This document shows positions 50,562 to 61,955 of a DNA stretch of 64,000 bases, piece by piece. The notes beneath the pieces are model-generated. The model was given only the letters and a program-made list of their open reading frames with translations. It did not search any database and had not been told where the DNA came from. The position numbers were made by a program, and so were the translations under genes. Origin of the DNA: Stromatinia cepivora (lineage: Eukaryota > Ascomycota > Leotiomycetes > Helotiales > Sclerotiniaceae); the NCBI GenBank assembly GCA_014898415.1, contig RCTD01000005.1:1674001-1738000 (forward strand), given 5' to 3'. The number at the start of each line of letters is the position of its first letter. Position 1 is the first letter of the stretch.

Positions 50562-53500
50562 TCACAACTCATCTTCATCATCAAGTTCGGCAGGCTTGAT
50601 GAGTCCTCCGACCTTGGATAGACGTTCACGTTCTGCGGCCTTGGCGTCTCTTTCAGCTGTCTCTTTCTCATCGGCATAAAGCTCCGTATTGTCTCCAGCA
50701 AACTCCTTCAATGAGATTAAGAAGTCTCTCAAGTTAAGTTTGAATCGGTCGAGGGAATGGTTGAGTGTGAAAAGACCCTCGACGAAGGCTTGAATCTGAG
50801 GTCTAAAATGGTTTAGTAGTGTAAATTGATAGCGGAGAGGGTAGAAGGTATTGACTTACGCTTGAAGATTAGGGAATGCATTCTGCAACAAAGTAGCCAC
50901 AAAGTTTGTGAGGAAATCTTTGTTACTTGTTCCTGGTGGAGCTTGATCCTGAACAAAGATTGGCATTTGAATCTTTGGATTAGTACCATCAGCTGGGTAG
51001 ACAAAGTAGAACATCCTTGCCAACAAAGTTGCTTGTGACTTGAAACCAGCTTTGTGATCGGTATCGGTAAGTACAAAGAACACATCTTGGAGAATTGGAA
51101 CGAAGAATTGTTGGAAGAAGGCGCTAGAAGTTGCAGGATCCGTTTCTGCGATGTTGGTGATCAACTCCAAACACATATTAAGACCAGCATGTTCGACCTC
51201 TCTGTTGTCATGCTTGCTAGCCCACATGCAAGAATCAATGACAAATTTGAATTGTCTGTTGTCGAGTTTGAGGAGTGCAGGGAAGCAATGGAGATTGATT
51301 GCGCGGAGTAGGCTGAAAAACTCGACACGATGTTCAGGGAATTCTGAGAAATCCTTGTTTATCATTTCCAAAGTGCATTCAAAAACATTTGACATGATGT
51401 TTGGCACTTGATCTTCCATGAGGCCCTGTGTTGGGTGTTAGTAAATGCTGGATATATCTCCAGAACAAGGAGATTAAAGAAAGATAGGGTATGCACCACT
51501 GAATATTTCGAGCGATATGGGGTCCAACGTACAGAAAGCTTCGTTATAATAACAGACATGACCTTGAGGACTTCGGCATCACGGGCACCTGGCACATTGC
51601 GGTTGTAGTCGACAAGGACTGCTTCGAGAAGAGCTGGAACGATATTGTTTCGTACCATCTCAAGATCATCAGACTTTTCAACAAATGTTTCGATGAGCTT
51701 GAGAATTTCCTTCTTGATAGTTCTCAAACCTCGCACCCTAGGCATTTTGGTGGCAATTTCACCTATTAAAAATTAGTATCGTGGAATATAAAAGGTGTGA
51801 GAGAACCACTTACCCTCGTTTGCAACTGCTTCAGAAATCATTGTGCTTGTTGCCTTGTACATAGACAACATATCAAGGTAAATGCGCCCAATTTGAGGAT
51901 AGAAGTAGCTTCCAATCGAAGAGCAAGCAGAAACGTTAGTCTTCATAACATTACCGATGACCTTGATGGTATCAGCATCTTGAAGAATTTGAGGATTAGT
52001 ATTTGCCTGAGCAATAATGGCATCCCAAGCAGCGTTTGGATATGACATCAATTCGCCAATTAGTCGTTCTTGAGAATTCTTCTGCGGTTGAGCTGCAATC
52101 ATATAACCGCATGCCTCGTAGAAAGTGTGTACTTGCTGTGGGGATAGATCACAAGTAATCTTGCGCATGGTTCTGACAATTTCCTCAATGAATGGTTCCG
52201 ATTCGCCAGGTTGTAAAGCAACAAAGTGACGCTTGCACTGTCTAGCGATCTTGATGAACGTATCACAAGCCATGTCTTGAACACCCTCGTGGGATTCGTG
52301 CATGAACTCAAATAACTTGTTAACGACCGTCTTCAAGAATTTCCAGTGAGCCTTCAAAAATCGTGGGTATTGACCAACGATATACATAATGTTACTGGCA
52401 ACCACGGCTTTGTTGTCTTTTCCTCGTTTCATTTCAGTTAAGCCGAGTAAATCCTTGATGACGGTAACCAAGAAACGTTTCTCAGTCTCTTCGTTCATGG
52501 CAAGGGAGATGGATCCAATAGCCCAGCACAAAGTATTACAATTTGCCCAAGACCATTCGGTACCATCAACTTGTCGGGATAACTTCTCGGTCATGATATT
52601 TTCGGTGTCGACTACATCCAAATGGGTGAGGTAAACCAAGCACTCTCTGGTTGTCTTGTAAAGTTGAATTGTGTCGCTCTCCTTGACGAATTCACGAACA
52701 ATCTCACCCTCATCGTTCTCGACAATCAATACCTCCTCGGGTCTGACCATCTTCTCGATCATGACGACTCGCAAGTTCGAAAGCACTTCATTGTACTTGT
52801 GTTTTCGGAGAGGGTAGTTCGCGAGTAAACTTGGGTTTGGCGCGCCAGGATTTAAAATACCGCCGACACCCATTCCAACGAGTGGGTTAACGTCTCCAAT
52901 TGGTAATGACTGTTGTTCATCGTACAACTCTTGAACAAGTCTAGTCCAGTATTCTAGACAAATCTTGAAGATTTCTCGGTCTTCAATTTGGGAAATTCGA
53001 ATAAGGTAAAAATGACCATGGGTGAGGAAATCACGGTTCGGTAGATTCTCTATGAGCTATTGAGAAAGTTAGAATTCATCTAGAAAGATAAGGGGCAGAG
53101 TACGCTTACGGTCAAGTGGGAGGAAAAGAAGTTGCACAAGAAAAGGGCCAGGTTCTGGATAAATTCTTGGTCCTTGGAATTACTTGAATTATATGTGCTC
53201 TTGAGGTCGAGAGTTAAGGGGATGATCTTGGAAATTGTGGTCAACACTTCGGTAAACATTTGAACCAACTTCTCGTCATAGTTGTTCCCGGCGCCAGTCT
53301 GGAGTCCACCAATCTCTGTCAAACACTTTAATGTGACATTTCTGAATTCGGGCATCTCCAAAAATCTTTCCCTGAGAGTATCGATAACGGTCGTCTCGAA
53401 AATATAGCCGAGAGGAATCCAGTTAAAGAATCGAAGAAGCGTCTCGAGAGTAGCCTTGATCAAACTTTCTTGGGTGGCGCTATTGAGGACTTCATTGCAA

Positions 53501-54312
53501 AGTTGAAAGATAGATGAAAACTCTGCACACATTGTCGTCTTCAAGTTCTTCGTCTTGGCAGAGGTCATTTGGTCCGCCGAGTAGTCAAAGACCTCCTCCG
53601 ATAATAATCTCAAAATCGACATGTTATTCTCGCATATCGACAAACTAGTGTGGCAGGAGGATATGATCTCGTTGATAAAAGTAGGCCAGTTATGAGGCCA
53701 TTCTTGCTTTAAGATAGAAACGAGGACGAGGTTCAACTTGTTTAAGAGGACTCTCTGGGACCTGAGAGATTCTTCCGATCCGGAACATTGTATAATGAAA
53801 CCAACGACAAAATTTCGGATACCTGGAACAGATCAGTATGACATTCCTTAGCGGGGTTGAACACATCTTGTATGTACCTTGGCACTGCTCTCTAGGCAGA
53901 ACCTTCCACCTTGTCATGATAACATGATCTAGCACTTGCAAACCCAAATCTTATAATTTGTCAGCGAAACAGTATGTAGAGTGTTGGGGGGCGTTGACCA
54001 ACATTTGGCTTGCGGATACGTAGACTCTTGTAATATCTTATCTACCAATAACCACGCATCCGGATCCTCCTTGAACTAGACTTTATATCAGTATCGATGG
54101 TGATATTGAACGAGAGAAGATTTTTGGCGCATAAAGAAGTCGTACCTGATTCATTGCAGCCTGTGCAGCTTTTTGCTATAACACGAACGCGTCAGTAAAA
54201 AAGCTCCAAGATAAATAAATCGTTTGGATAGATATTATATACTCACAGCCTCACCGCGACCTTCATAGAAGGTCTTGACAGTCGCGTCAAGCTCTTCAAT
54301 GGTGACAGCCAT
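50562..54312 (-). CDS. crm1: exportin-1 / CRM1 nuclear export receptor
   Basis: Nuclear export receptor that binds leucine-rich export signals together with Ran-GTP and carries cargo through nuclear pores. Nine exons: 54312-54247, 54175-54146, 54075-54003, 53949-53878, 53822-53110, 53056-51814, 51762-51533, 51425-50860 and 50802-50562. All phases agree and give 1077 residues, the usual CRM1 length. The N-terminal importin-beta-like part contains [20 protein letters not shown]. The CRM1 central region contains [14 protein letters not shown] and the export-signal groove stretch [20 protein letters not shown], followed by [20 protein letters not shown]. The C-terminus is acidic (ELDDEDEL). The residue that leptomycin B attacks in animals and fission yeast (Cys in LLGLC) is Thr525 here, as in budding yeast and Aspergillus nidulans. 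The donor of the third intron (AAAT/GTTGGT) is weak but is required to restore KYLGLQVLD. Confidence 0.97.
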
Positions 54313-57300
54313 CTTTGCAGCTTGATTTAGGAATAATACCCTATCCTGCTTTCAATAGATAAGTGATAGGCTTTCGATATCCTTTCGTGCAGCTTGCGCT
54401 GTTACAATAAACTTTATTAAAGAGCTTGATGGTATGATTTGAAGAAGTTGTTTGAAAATATCAAGTTGAAGATTGTCGGACCCAGCCGCATGTTCAAAGT
54501 GCTTTGTGCCCCACCAAGAGGAGGGATTCTCTCGGAGACTCCAACACCGATCGGTAAAATGATGGGTCATGTGATTGTACCTAAAATTTGGTTCGGGTTT
54601 CTTTTAGCTGCTTTGACTTGTAACTTTACCCGTGTAGTCCGGAGCTTCAAGGGTATTCAATCAAATTCGCCTTAACCAATATTATTTACCACTACTCTTT
54701 TCCTTACCAAGCTATAGTCGCTCCGCTGTGGATATACCTATTTTACCAACACCTATAGGCCATGGTAGAGTCATGAACGAGAAAACTGCATATACTCAAT
54801 ATGCCCCTATACTCTCTGTGTCGTTGGTGAATGAAAGAACTGTGCCTGTGTTCTCAGTCTGCCCCTCCGTTCCCTTGTCCTAGTACTGTACCTCAAAATT
54901 GCATAAACTCAACATGCTCCTCGATTCTCTTTTGCGGGTGATGAATAGGAAATTGCCATATGCTCAGTATACCCCTCAAGTTTCTTGTACCAGTATTTTA
55001 CCTTACATCACATATCTCACATACTTCACCCCACGTCTATTCATAATTAAGTTATCAAGTGATTGAACATAATCCTACAACCAAAGATATGATGTCTAGG
55101 TATTACTAGATATTCCGAAAGGATCCATTCACACATTTTGAATGCAGGATCTTGTGGCAAGCTGATTCCGCATTGTGTCTTAAAGTTCCGAACCAATGAT
55201 TTCCGAGTTCGTATCACTGGTACATGAAGTTTATTGTCCAATAGGCATTCGGGGAAAATTTTGTTCTCGTACGAGATTAAGAGCTTTCTTTTCTGGTTGC
55301 TTCAGGGCTCTCTATGTGGTGGTGCCGGAAGTAAATACTCTGTTTGTCGAATACTAGAGAAAACTAGCAATAGCATTGCACCGGGAACCGGCCGCAAAAA
55401 GAACGGCTATTTGGAAATCAAAGCAAGTTCGTGGAATTAGCAAAGGATGAGAAGTTGAGGCAATGCAAATTGGTTGGGCAAAGACGGAAACCAAGACGGT
55501 AGCTCCAATTCATGATTGTTAATAATCTCTCTTAGCAAGAGATGCAATGGGATGTTCAAGGTTGCCACGACCAGAAATTGTATCGGTCTTTAAACGCCAT
55601 ATCAACCCAAACGCAAATAGCAAATACAAACAGTACATCCATTAGGACAATCACGAAGGCTCCCTAACACTGGAGAGAAAGCTTCATAAGACTGGATCAA
55701 TCTATTCCCCAAGATGATGACAACAAATGCACCGAATAGCGACGCAACGTCATCCCCTGAGGACATATATACAGTGTCAACCATTAACTTCAAATAAAAA
55801 GTAACTTCTTTTACTTCAGCGTAGACACGAGGAAATCAGAGGGTGCCTTCCACGGGAAGTTAAATATGTTCCCACCGAGATTCTCCTTTGCACTCATTTT
55901 CATCTCTTTTCCTTCTATCAATTGTTTGACATTCACACACGAAAGCCTATTTCATACCTACACCAATATTCCGGAAGAAATTTAATTATTTCTCTGATTC
56001 TCCACAACTACTTCCTCAACAATTAAAGTGATGGAGTTGGAGTTAAGGGAGAGAGTAGATGAAATGGCGCTCAATCTCCAAGAGAGGTGTGTTTGAAATA
56101 CCAACATAGGTGTATCTACCATAATTAGGTATAGATTCCTCAGCATTAGCTGAATCATATACACATCCCTTCTTTCTCCGATCCCAAACTTCTACAGTAT
56201 CACGCATTCTTGGACAAATGTGGCTGAGATACATTAATAAGTATCTACGACAATCCAATATTCACCGCCGTACAACAAACAGTCCAGTCATTCCTTTCCT
56301 ATCCACATACACAGGAAGAAATTTCAATATACCAACCTTATGAACTTCGAACAAAACAATACAATCCAAAAAGCAGATAGAAGTATCTAAACGTATTCTA
56401 TTCTCCGCGCAAATATTCTATCATCCACCATCTACACAACGCGATCATCACAATTAGCGCGTGAAAGTTACATAGTAACACTCTATAAAAATACAAACAA
56501 CAACATTTTTCACTGTCAGGAATGAAGCCTCATATTGATATGTAGCGAGGCACCTTTCTAATAGCTAATAACTTGTATCGAGCTGGATATTGAAATGATC
56601 AAACAAATGTAGATTATACATCTCATAACACCACCTAATATACTCCGTCCAATTCTCTCCAAAAGCTTCCCTCCCTTTCATATGCGCTCTTCATTCAGAC
56701 TTCAAATGAAACTTTTAAATCCTAATCTCAAGTCATCCATCATAATCACCACTCCATATTTGACCCTCCTATGCGACAACACAACGTTTTAATCTTTGCA
56801 ATCTCTACTATAGAATATGCAATACCTAACTAATACTCAATCTTCAATTCCGATTGACCGACCCAGTCAGTACATCCCATACGTCAAGCCCTCAACCTCT
56901 CGGCAAAGACAAAAACTACTTAATCTTCACCACCCATCCCGATATCCGTATCCATATCCCAATCCTTAATTCCCAACCCTCATACCTCTCTCAAACCTCA
57001 AACCTCAAACCTTAAACCCGGTTCTCATTCTTCTCTTCTTCCCTTCTTGCCCACTTCCCCAAAAATTCCCTCTTCTATTTTATATTTCCCCATCAAACTT
57101 CCATTCTTCAACCTCATAGCCTATCCCTCCACAAGCTAACCGCCAAACTAATCACCCACTAACCACCCAACTACCCAAACCAAGCGCTAGCCTCTAGTTC
57201 CCCCTAATCCCCCTAGCTTCCTTTAGCTGCCCCTCGCCATTTCCCTCGCCACTCCCCCCGCCCCGTCCCGCTCCCGTAGTGCTAATCCAACCCTAAAACC

Positions 57301-57878
57301 AACTCTACCTCCAACTCCACCACTCAAACAAACACCACCTCTAACCCTAAAAACCAAAAGCCCCCAAAACCCCAAAATCCCCAGAAAACTCAAAAACATA
57401 AAGTACGGATAGACTCCCACTACCCAACAAAAGAGAATGATGAGGTGTCTATAAGATCTTACTAGGTACCTAGTATCGCTAAACATAAGCAAGCCAACCA
57501 TATAACCTTAGTGAATGTATTTTCGCCTCTCCTCCACCTCCTATTTCTAAAACGTATAAGAAAAGTAAGATTTACTTGGCAGTATTTCAAAAATGCAATA
57601 CAAAGAATATTCGAGTAGTTTATTACTCTGTGTATCTTTTCATCTTCACTTGGAGAATAGGGAATATATACAAGCACTCGTTAACCTTACAACAAGGTCA
57701 AAATTCAACGATTTCTTTATGAGATCTCTCTTCTTCAATATATATGCATTCCAAAATTTGCTTTTTTTCGTTTTCCATGTAGCTAGCCACACGAGCAATT
57801 CTATCTCACCAACTTCAACCCATCTCTGTATCTACACTCCCCTTCTCTCCTCCCATCTACAAATCCCCAACTCCAACC
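54313..57878. other. 3.6-kb intergenic region
   Basis: Between the CRM1 start and the 3' end of the aminotransferase. No gene model could be supported: open frames are short (under 95 codons), overlap each other and show no recognisable content. A minus-strand frame at 56043-56258 (71 codons) looks somewhat protein-like but lacks a partner exon. The first ~150 bp should contain the CRM1 promoter. Two notable compositional features are a diverged tandem repeat at 54780-55005 and a C-rich stretch at about 56930-57420. Confidence 0.5.
54780..55005 (+). repeat. diverged tandem repeat, ~110-bp unit made of two ~55-bp halves
   Basis: Unit starts AAAACTGCATATACTCAATA and AAAATTGCATAAACTCAACA about 105-110 bp apart. 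Each has an internal half-unit starting AACTGTGCCTGTGTTCTCAG or AAATTGCCATATGCTCAGTA. Each half carries a TGCCCCT-like run, and the 110-bp units end in GTACCTC or TTACCTT. Confidence 0.6.
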
Positions 57879-59169
57879 CTAAGCCTTCTCATACCCGGCC
57901 TCCTTCAACCCCACCCCCAACGCCTCAATTGCCTTCTCTATATCCCCCCTCCCCTCATCCATAACACTAACTCCCATATGACCCACCCTAAAATACTTTG
58001 CCGCAATTTCCTTGTGCAACCCTCCCGCAAAAATAACCCCCTTCTTGGCCAAACTTGGCAATAGCTCCGCCGCCTTAACATTTTCCGGAAGATAAATAGC
58101 TGTCATACCATTTGCCTGATCTGCAGGATTAGATGCCAACTGTTTGAGCCCTAGATCCGCTACTGCTTGTTTGATCTTTTGAGAGGCGGCTTTGTGCTTA
58201 GCGAAACGCTCTGAGAGGGGAATAGAGAGGATTTGAGTGAGTGAGGTGTGCAAGGCGTGGATAAGCTGAGTAGAGGGAGTGGCAAAGTAGGAGGGCTTTT
58301 TAGCTTCGTAGTTTTGCATTACTATTTTATATTAGCTTCTCCCTATCTAGAGAGTAAGGACTTGAAGATAAAACTTACTCGGCAACCAATTCTTAAACGA
58401 AGCAAAATACGATCCAGGAGGAGTCTTCCTCGCCTTAAAACTCTCAATCGCCCTACCACTGTAGTACGAAATTGAAAGGCCAGCCGGACAACCAATTGCC
58501 TTCTGACCAGCGGTAATAACAGCATCCAAACCCCATTTATCAAACTCAATCTCCTCACATCCGACACTACAAACACCATCCACGATAACCAAAGTCTCTG
58601 GAGAAACACGATGAACAAGCTCACTCAATTTCTGCAACTCACTCAGTACCCCCGTCGAAGTATCCACATGTGTAACCGTAATCAACTTATACTTTTTCTC
58701 CTTCAACGCCTTTTCAATCTCATCCAATTGAGGTCTTTCACCGACCTTCGCCTTCAATTGCGTAGGTTTCGCCCCATAAGTTTCAAAACAATCCGCGAAC
58801 GAATCTGCAAAATAGCCCGTATGAAGAACCAATACCTCATCACCGGGCTCCGCAAGATTGGCTGCGACGAGATCCCAACCAAGAGTTCCGGAACCAGAGA
58901 CAACGAAGGGTTGGGATGAAGGGTCAGTGGATTGGAAGAGCTTGCGGAGCATGGAGAGTGTTTCCCCGAATACTGCTACAAAGGGAGCGCTGACGTGACT
59001 CTCACTATTTAAAGGTAATATCAGTAATCTGTTCTATCTCGAGCTGCATCCTCTGTACAAAATCAATAGTAAATACATACCTACAATGGCTCATGGACTG
59101 TAAAACCGCATCATCGAATTCGATTGGGCCTGGAATGAACAAAGTAGGATGAGCTGGTTGATTCGACAT
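57879..59169 (-). CDS. AGX1: alanine-glyoxylate aminotransferase
   Basis: Class V pyridoxal-phosphate enzyme that converts alanine and glyoxylate to pyruvate and glycine, detoxifying glyoxylate. Three exons, 59169-59081, 59004-58379 and 58321-57879, give 385 residues; intron 59005-59080 restores HCSESHVSAPFVAVFGE, and intron 58322-58378 restores NWLPIMQNYEA. Family hallmarks: FIPGPIEF near the N-terminus, SGSGTLGWD about residues 66-74, HVDTSTGVL about 142-150, and TAGQKAIGCPAG with the cofactor-binding Lys at about 198. The C-terminus (GYEKA) has no peroxisomal signal. I chose the first in-frame ATG (59169). Upstream the frame stays open without an ATG to a stop at 59370 and encodes an Arg/Ser/Thr-rich stretch like a mitochondrial presequence, so a longer isoform from a non-AUG start is possible. 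Confidence 0.94.
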
Positions 59170-59932
59170 TTTGAACTTATTTTCCTGAAATTTCGAGTCT
59201 TTCGTAGAATCGGTCAAGTTTCTTGTTGTTGTAGATAATTGACTAGAAGTATTCGAAGTAATAGGATTTATCTGTCGTGCAATAGCAGACAATCTGGCTC
59301 GAGGAGCCACGATGTGAGGAATGACGGGTAAACCACCCGTTTGAAAGCCAGCGTGGAGATTGTTCCGTTATTGTCCGATTGGACCACCAATTTTTATCAC
59401 AAATGTGCTTTGAAGGAAAGGTTTCTTGGTAAGATGCACAAGTGAATGCTTTCTTGGTTTAGTTAACGGGAAATTGGTGATTTATTTATTGGAGAAGATG
59501 CTTAAATCCCAACCGCCCGTTTCATAAATTTCATTCTATAGCATAAAATGCATAATTTAGGTGCTATGACTTAGGGGAGTTGGGCTTGAGCTTTTTAGTG
59601 AGTTGTTGATACAATTCCTGATCCAAGTTCCAAACCATAAATTTTCATAAATTCAAAACATTTCATTTCGTAGTACAACAAGAGAAGAGTATTCTATTTG
59701 GTATAACTCCCTCGAATCCAAAAGTAGCTATGCGTGCTGTGTAGCTTGTGATATAAAACAAGACTCCTCCCAATGCTTTTCACCATGCCGTGCCATGCTA
59801 ATCGTAACATCCGTCCTCCCATTCCTTTTTCTTCCATAAATAACTTCTTCTGTTCATAGTTCAGAGCACCCAAGCTTTTATGTACCATCCTTGTGTATAT
59901 ACACCCCTCACGCCCAAAACAATGTTTCACAA
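59170..59932. other. intergenic between aminotransferase and DUF1279 gene
   Basis: Holds the 5' leader and promoter of the aminotransferase and the 3' UTR of the DUF1279 gene. An 80-codon frame at 59694-59936 overlaps the end of the DUF1279 gene and is not convincing. Confidence 0.55.
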
Positions 59933-60986
59933 TCAAAACTTCTTTTTAGTCTGAAAGACCTTCTTTACCCTCGATGAAACAGGCTTCGCCGGTTTAGCAG
60001 CATGATGAGCAGCTCTTATTTTCTTCTCCTCCTTCGAAGTTCGCTTCCCTATATCCCAACCCCATCCCCTTAAAGTCCTCACAACTTTTGGAGTAATGGC
60101 TGCTGTTAATGGCACTCGAACAAAGATGAAGGATTTATGAATAGCATATGCCAGAGCAAGTTGTGTACCAAGACTTGCATCTTTTTTGTTTCTCTCTTCG
60201 GCTTCCTCTACGCCCCATCCAGCCATTTCTACGCCGTCGTTAATTTTGTCTGAGCCGGTTATATCATGTCCAGCTTTTTTCATGGCGGTTCGCCATTCGT
60301 GCCAGGCGTTTTTGATAGATTCGGGGATCATTTTCTTGATGTTTGAGGTAATGGTGTGTTCCCATTCACCTAGAATATTGTTAACTCATGACTTGAAATG
60401 AGTTTTGGAATATTATAAGCCAAAGAGATTGCAGTCAGGGTAATCCATAAAGAACTTCCATCAATAGGCAAATCCCGAATAAGATCCCCCTGAGTTAGAC
60501 CCGAAGAAAAAAAATTAACTTACCAATTCTATCTGTTCCCAGAGTTCGAACCAATAAATAGCAAAAGGGAAAATCTGCCGCGGACAAGAATATGTAAACT
60601 CCTACCACGCTCCACCCATATTCCCTACTCAATTTCTTCATCCTCCCGGATAAAGATGTTTCGTCTCCCAAATTTTCTGCCTTTGCCCCTCCATTCCTTC
60701 TCGGCCTTGAATTGTGAAAATATCTATTTGTCCTAGTGCGAAGACGTTGAAATAATGTTTCCGAGGAAGGTCGAGGACTCGAGGAAAATGTAAAGTTTGT
60801 GGTTTGAGGACGAGATTTTGAACGGAGAGAATTCGCAGAAGTAGCAGATGTTGTTATTGGTCTATGTAGAAGATTCCGCAAAATAGTTGATCTTGTAGGA
60901 GTCGAGGTTCGAATCGTAATTCTAGACGCTGTCATAGACTGGCGCATTCCCCCAATTCTTGACCCTAATATCGTTGTACGGAACAT
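59933..60986 (-). CDS. DUF1279 (FAM210/NAT2-like) mitochondrial membrane protein
   Basis: Two exons, 60986-60524 and 60369-59933, total 299 residues; the 154-bp intron has GTAAGT and TTCTAG ends and its removal joins TDRI to GEWEHTITSNIKK. Residues 1-110 are Arg/Ser/Thr-rich without acidic clusters, a typical mitochondrial presequence. The DUF1279 domain follows: REYGWSVVGVYIFLSAADFP begins a membrane helix, and later come LALAYAIHKSFIFVRVPLTA and KVVRTLRGWGWDIGK. A basic tail ends KKVFQTKKKF. Relatives are mitochondrial membrane proteins (FAM210A/B in animals; yeast NAT2 also carries this domain); the biochemical role is not settled. It is co-oriented with, and about 760 bp upstream of, the aminotransferase, with no sign of a functional link. 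Confidence 0.88.
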
Positions 60987-61955
60987 ATTTGCGCTTTGTT
61001 GAATCCTTTTACCGCGATGCGGGTGGGTTGAGATGTTCTTCTTCCTTCACTCTCACACAGCTAACATCTAAACCGCAAACTCGTACTTTATCAGTTTGTT
61101 CTTCCTCTGAAAGTCTTCTCAGAATCCAAAATGAGGGGACAACCGAATGCGTTCCACTATGTCCGGAATATCCGTTCCCCTTAGGATGTTCCCAAATATT
61201 ATCTGCTTCGTAAGATACTGACAGCTCAATTCTTATCCTTAGACTCCATCCTTTCTTCCAATTTAAATGTTCATCGCAATCGTTCAATTAGAATAAGCTT
61301 CCTGAAAGCCGTTGTCGCTGTTCAATTGTTGATAGATCCATTAAAGTTTTGGTGAGGGACCAAATTTTGAGGCGGCAAATTCCACGTTTTTTTGACAAGG
61401 AAAGCTTCCGGATGCATGGTGATGTAAAAGAAATTACATATTACGGTGATGCAGAGAGTATAGAGAGTGCAAAGAAGTCTTCTTATGAAGATGTAATAAC
61501 TTATAAAATCATATGCACCTCAACATATATCATCTCATATCTTCTTTGAGCCACGAACCAACGTTTGAAGTGTGAGAAATAAAAAATAAACAGACCGATA
61601 TACTGAATTGGGCGTCTGGACCATAGGAGCTAGGTATGCAAGTCATCGAAGTTTGATGGAATACTGTCTGTTCTAGTAGAGATAATGGTAGGAACGACCA
61701 GAACTGGAAGATTGGAGCTGTAAGATGGACATGGAGCGAAGTCACGAAAAGTTATTTATTTAGAGGGACAAAAGTATGGTGGTAATCAAATCAATTCGAT
61801 TACAAGTGTTTGAACAGTCTATATAAACAAGAGAAGCTATATATACAAAGAATTGGCAACTGGGGGCAGCCTGCTCTAACCCCTTTCCCCCCATCCCCCT
61901 CTATAATTGATTTCCTAGTGGAATCCAGTGCTTGAAAGTAGCCATGTTAAAGTAT
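60987..61955. other. intergenic between DUF1279 gene and polygalacturonase
   Basis: Contains the DUF1279 promoter and leader and the polygalacturonase 3' UTR. A 92-codon minus-strand frame (61009-61287) ends 22 bases before the DUF1279 start codon; it might be an upstream frame in the leader but overlaps an equally long frame on the other strand, so I do not call it. Confidence 0.55.

Noticed and set aside
50826..51311. Several frames antisense or out of frame to CRM1 exons
   Set aside because: Contained in CRM1 exons and without own features.
56043..56258. Small minus-strand frame of 71 codons that looks somewhat protein-like
   Set aside because: No recognisable family, no convincing second exon, no promoter context; kept as a note in the intergenic entry.
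57593..57964. 123-codon plus-strand frame overlapping the 3' end of the aminotransferase
   Set aside because: Low-complexity Ser/Pro/Thr end, antisense to a certain gene; no homology seen.
61009..61287. 92-codon frame just upstream of the DUF1279 start
   Set aside because: Could be an upstream frame in the leader, but overlaps an equally long frame on the other strand and has no recognisable content.
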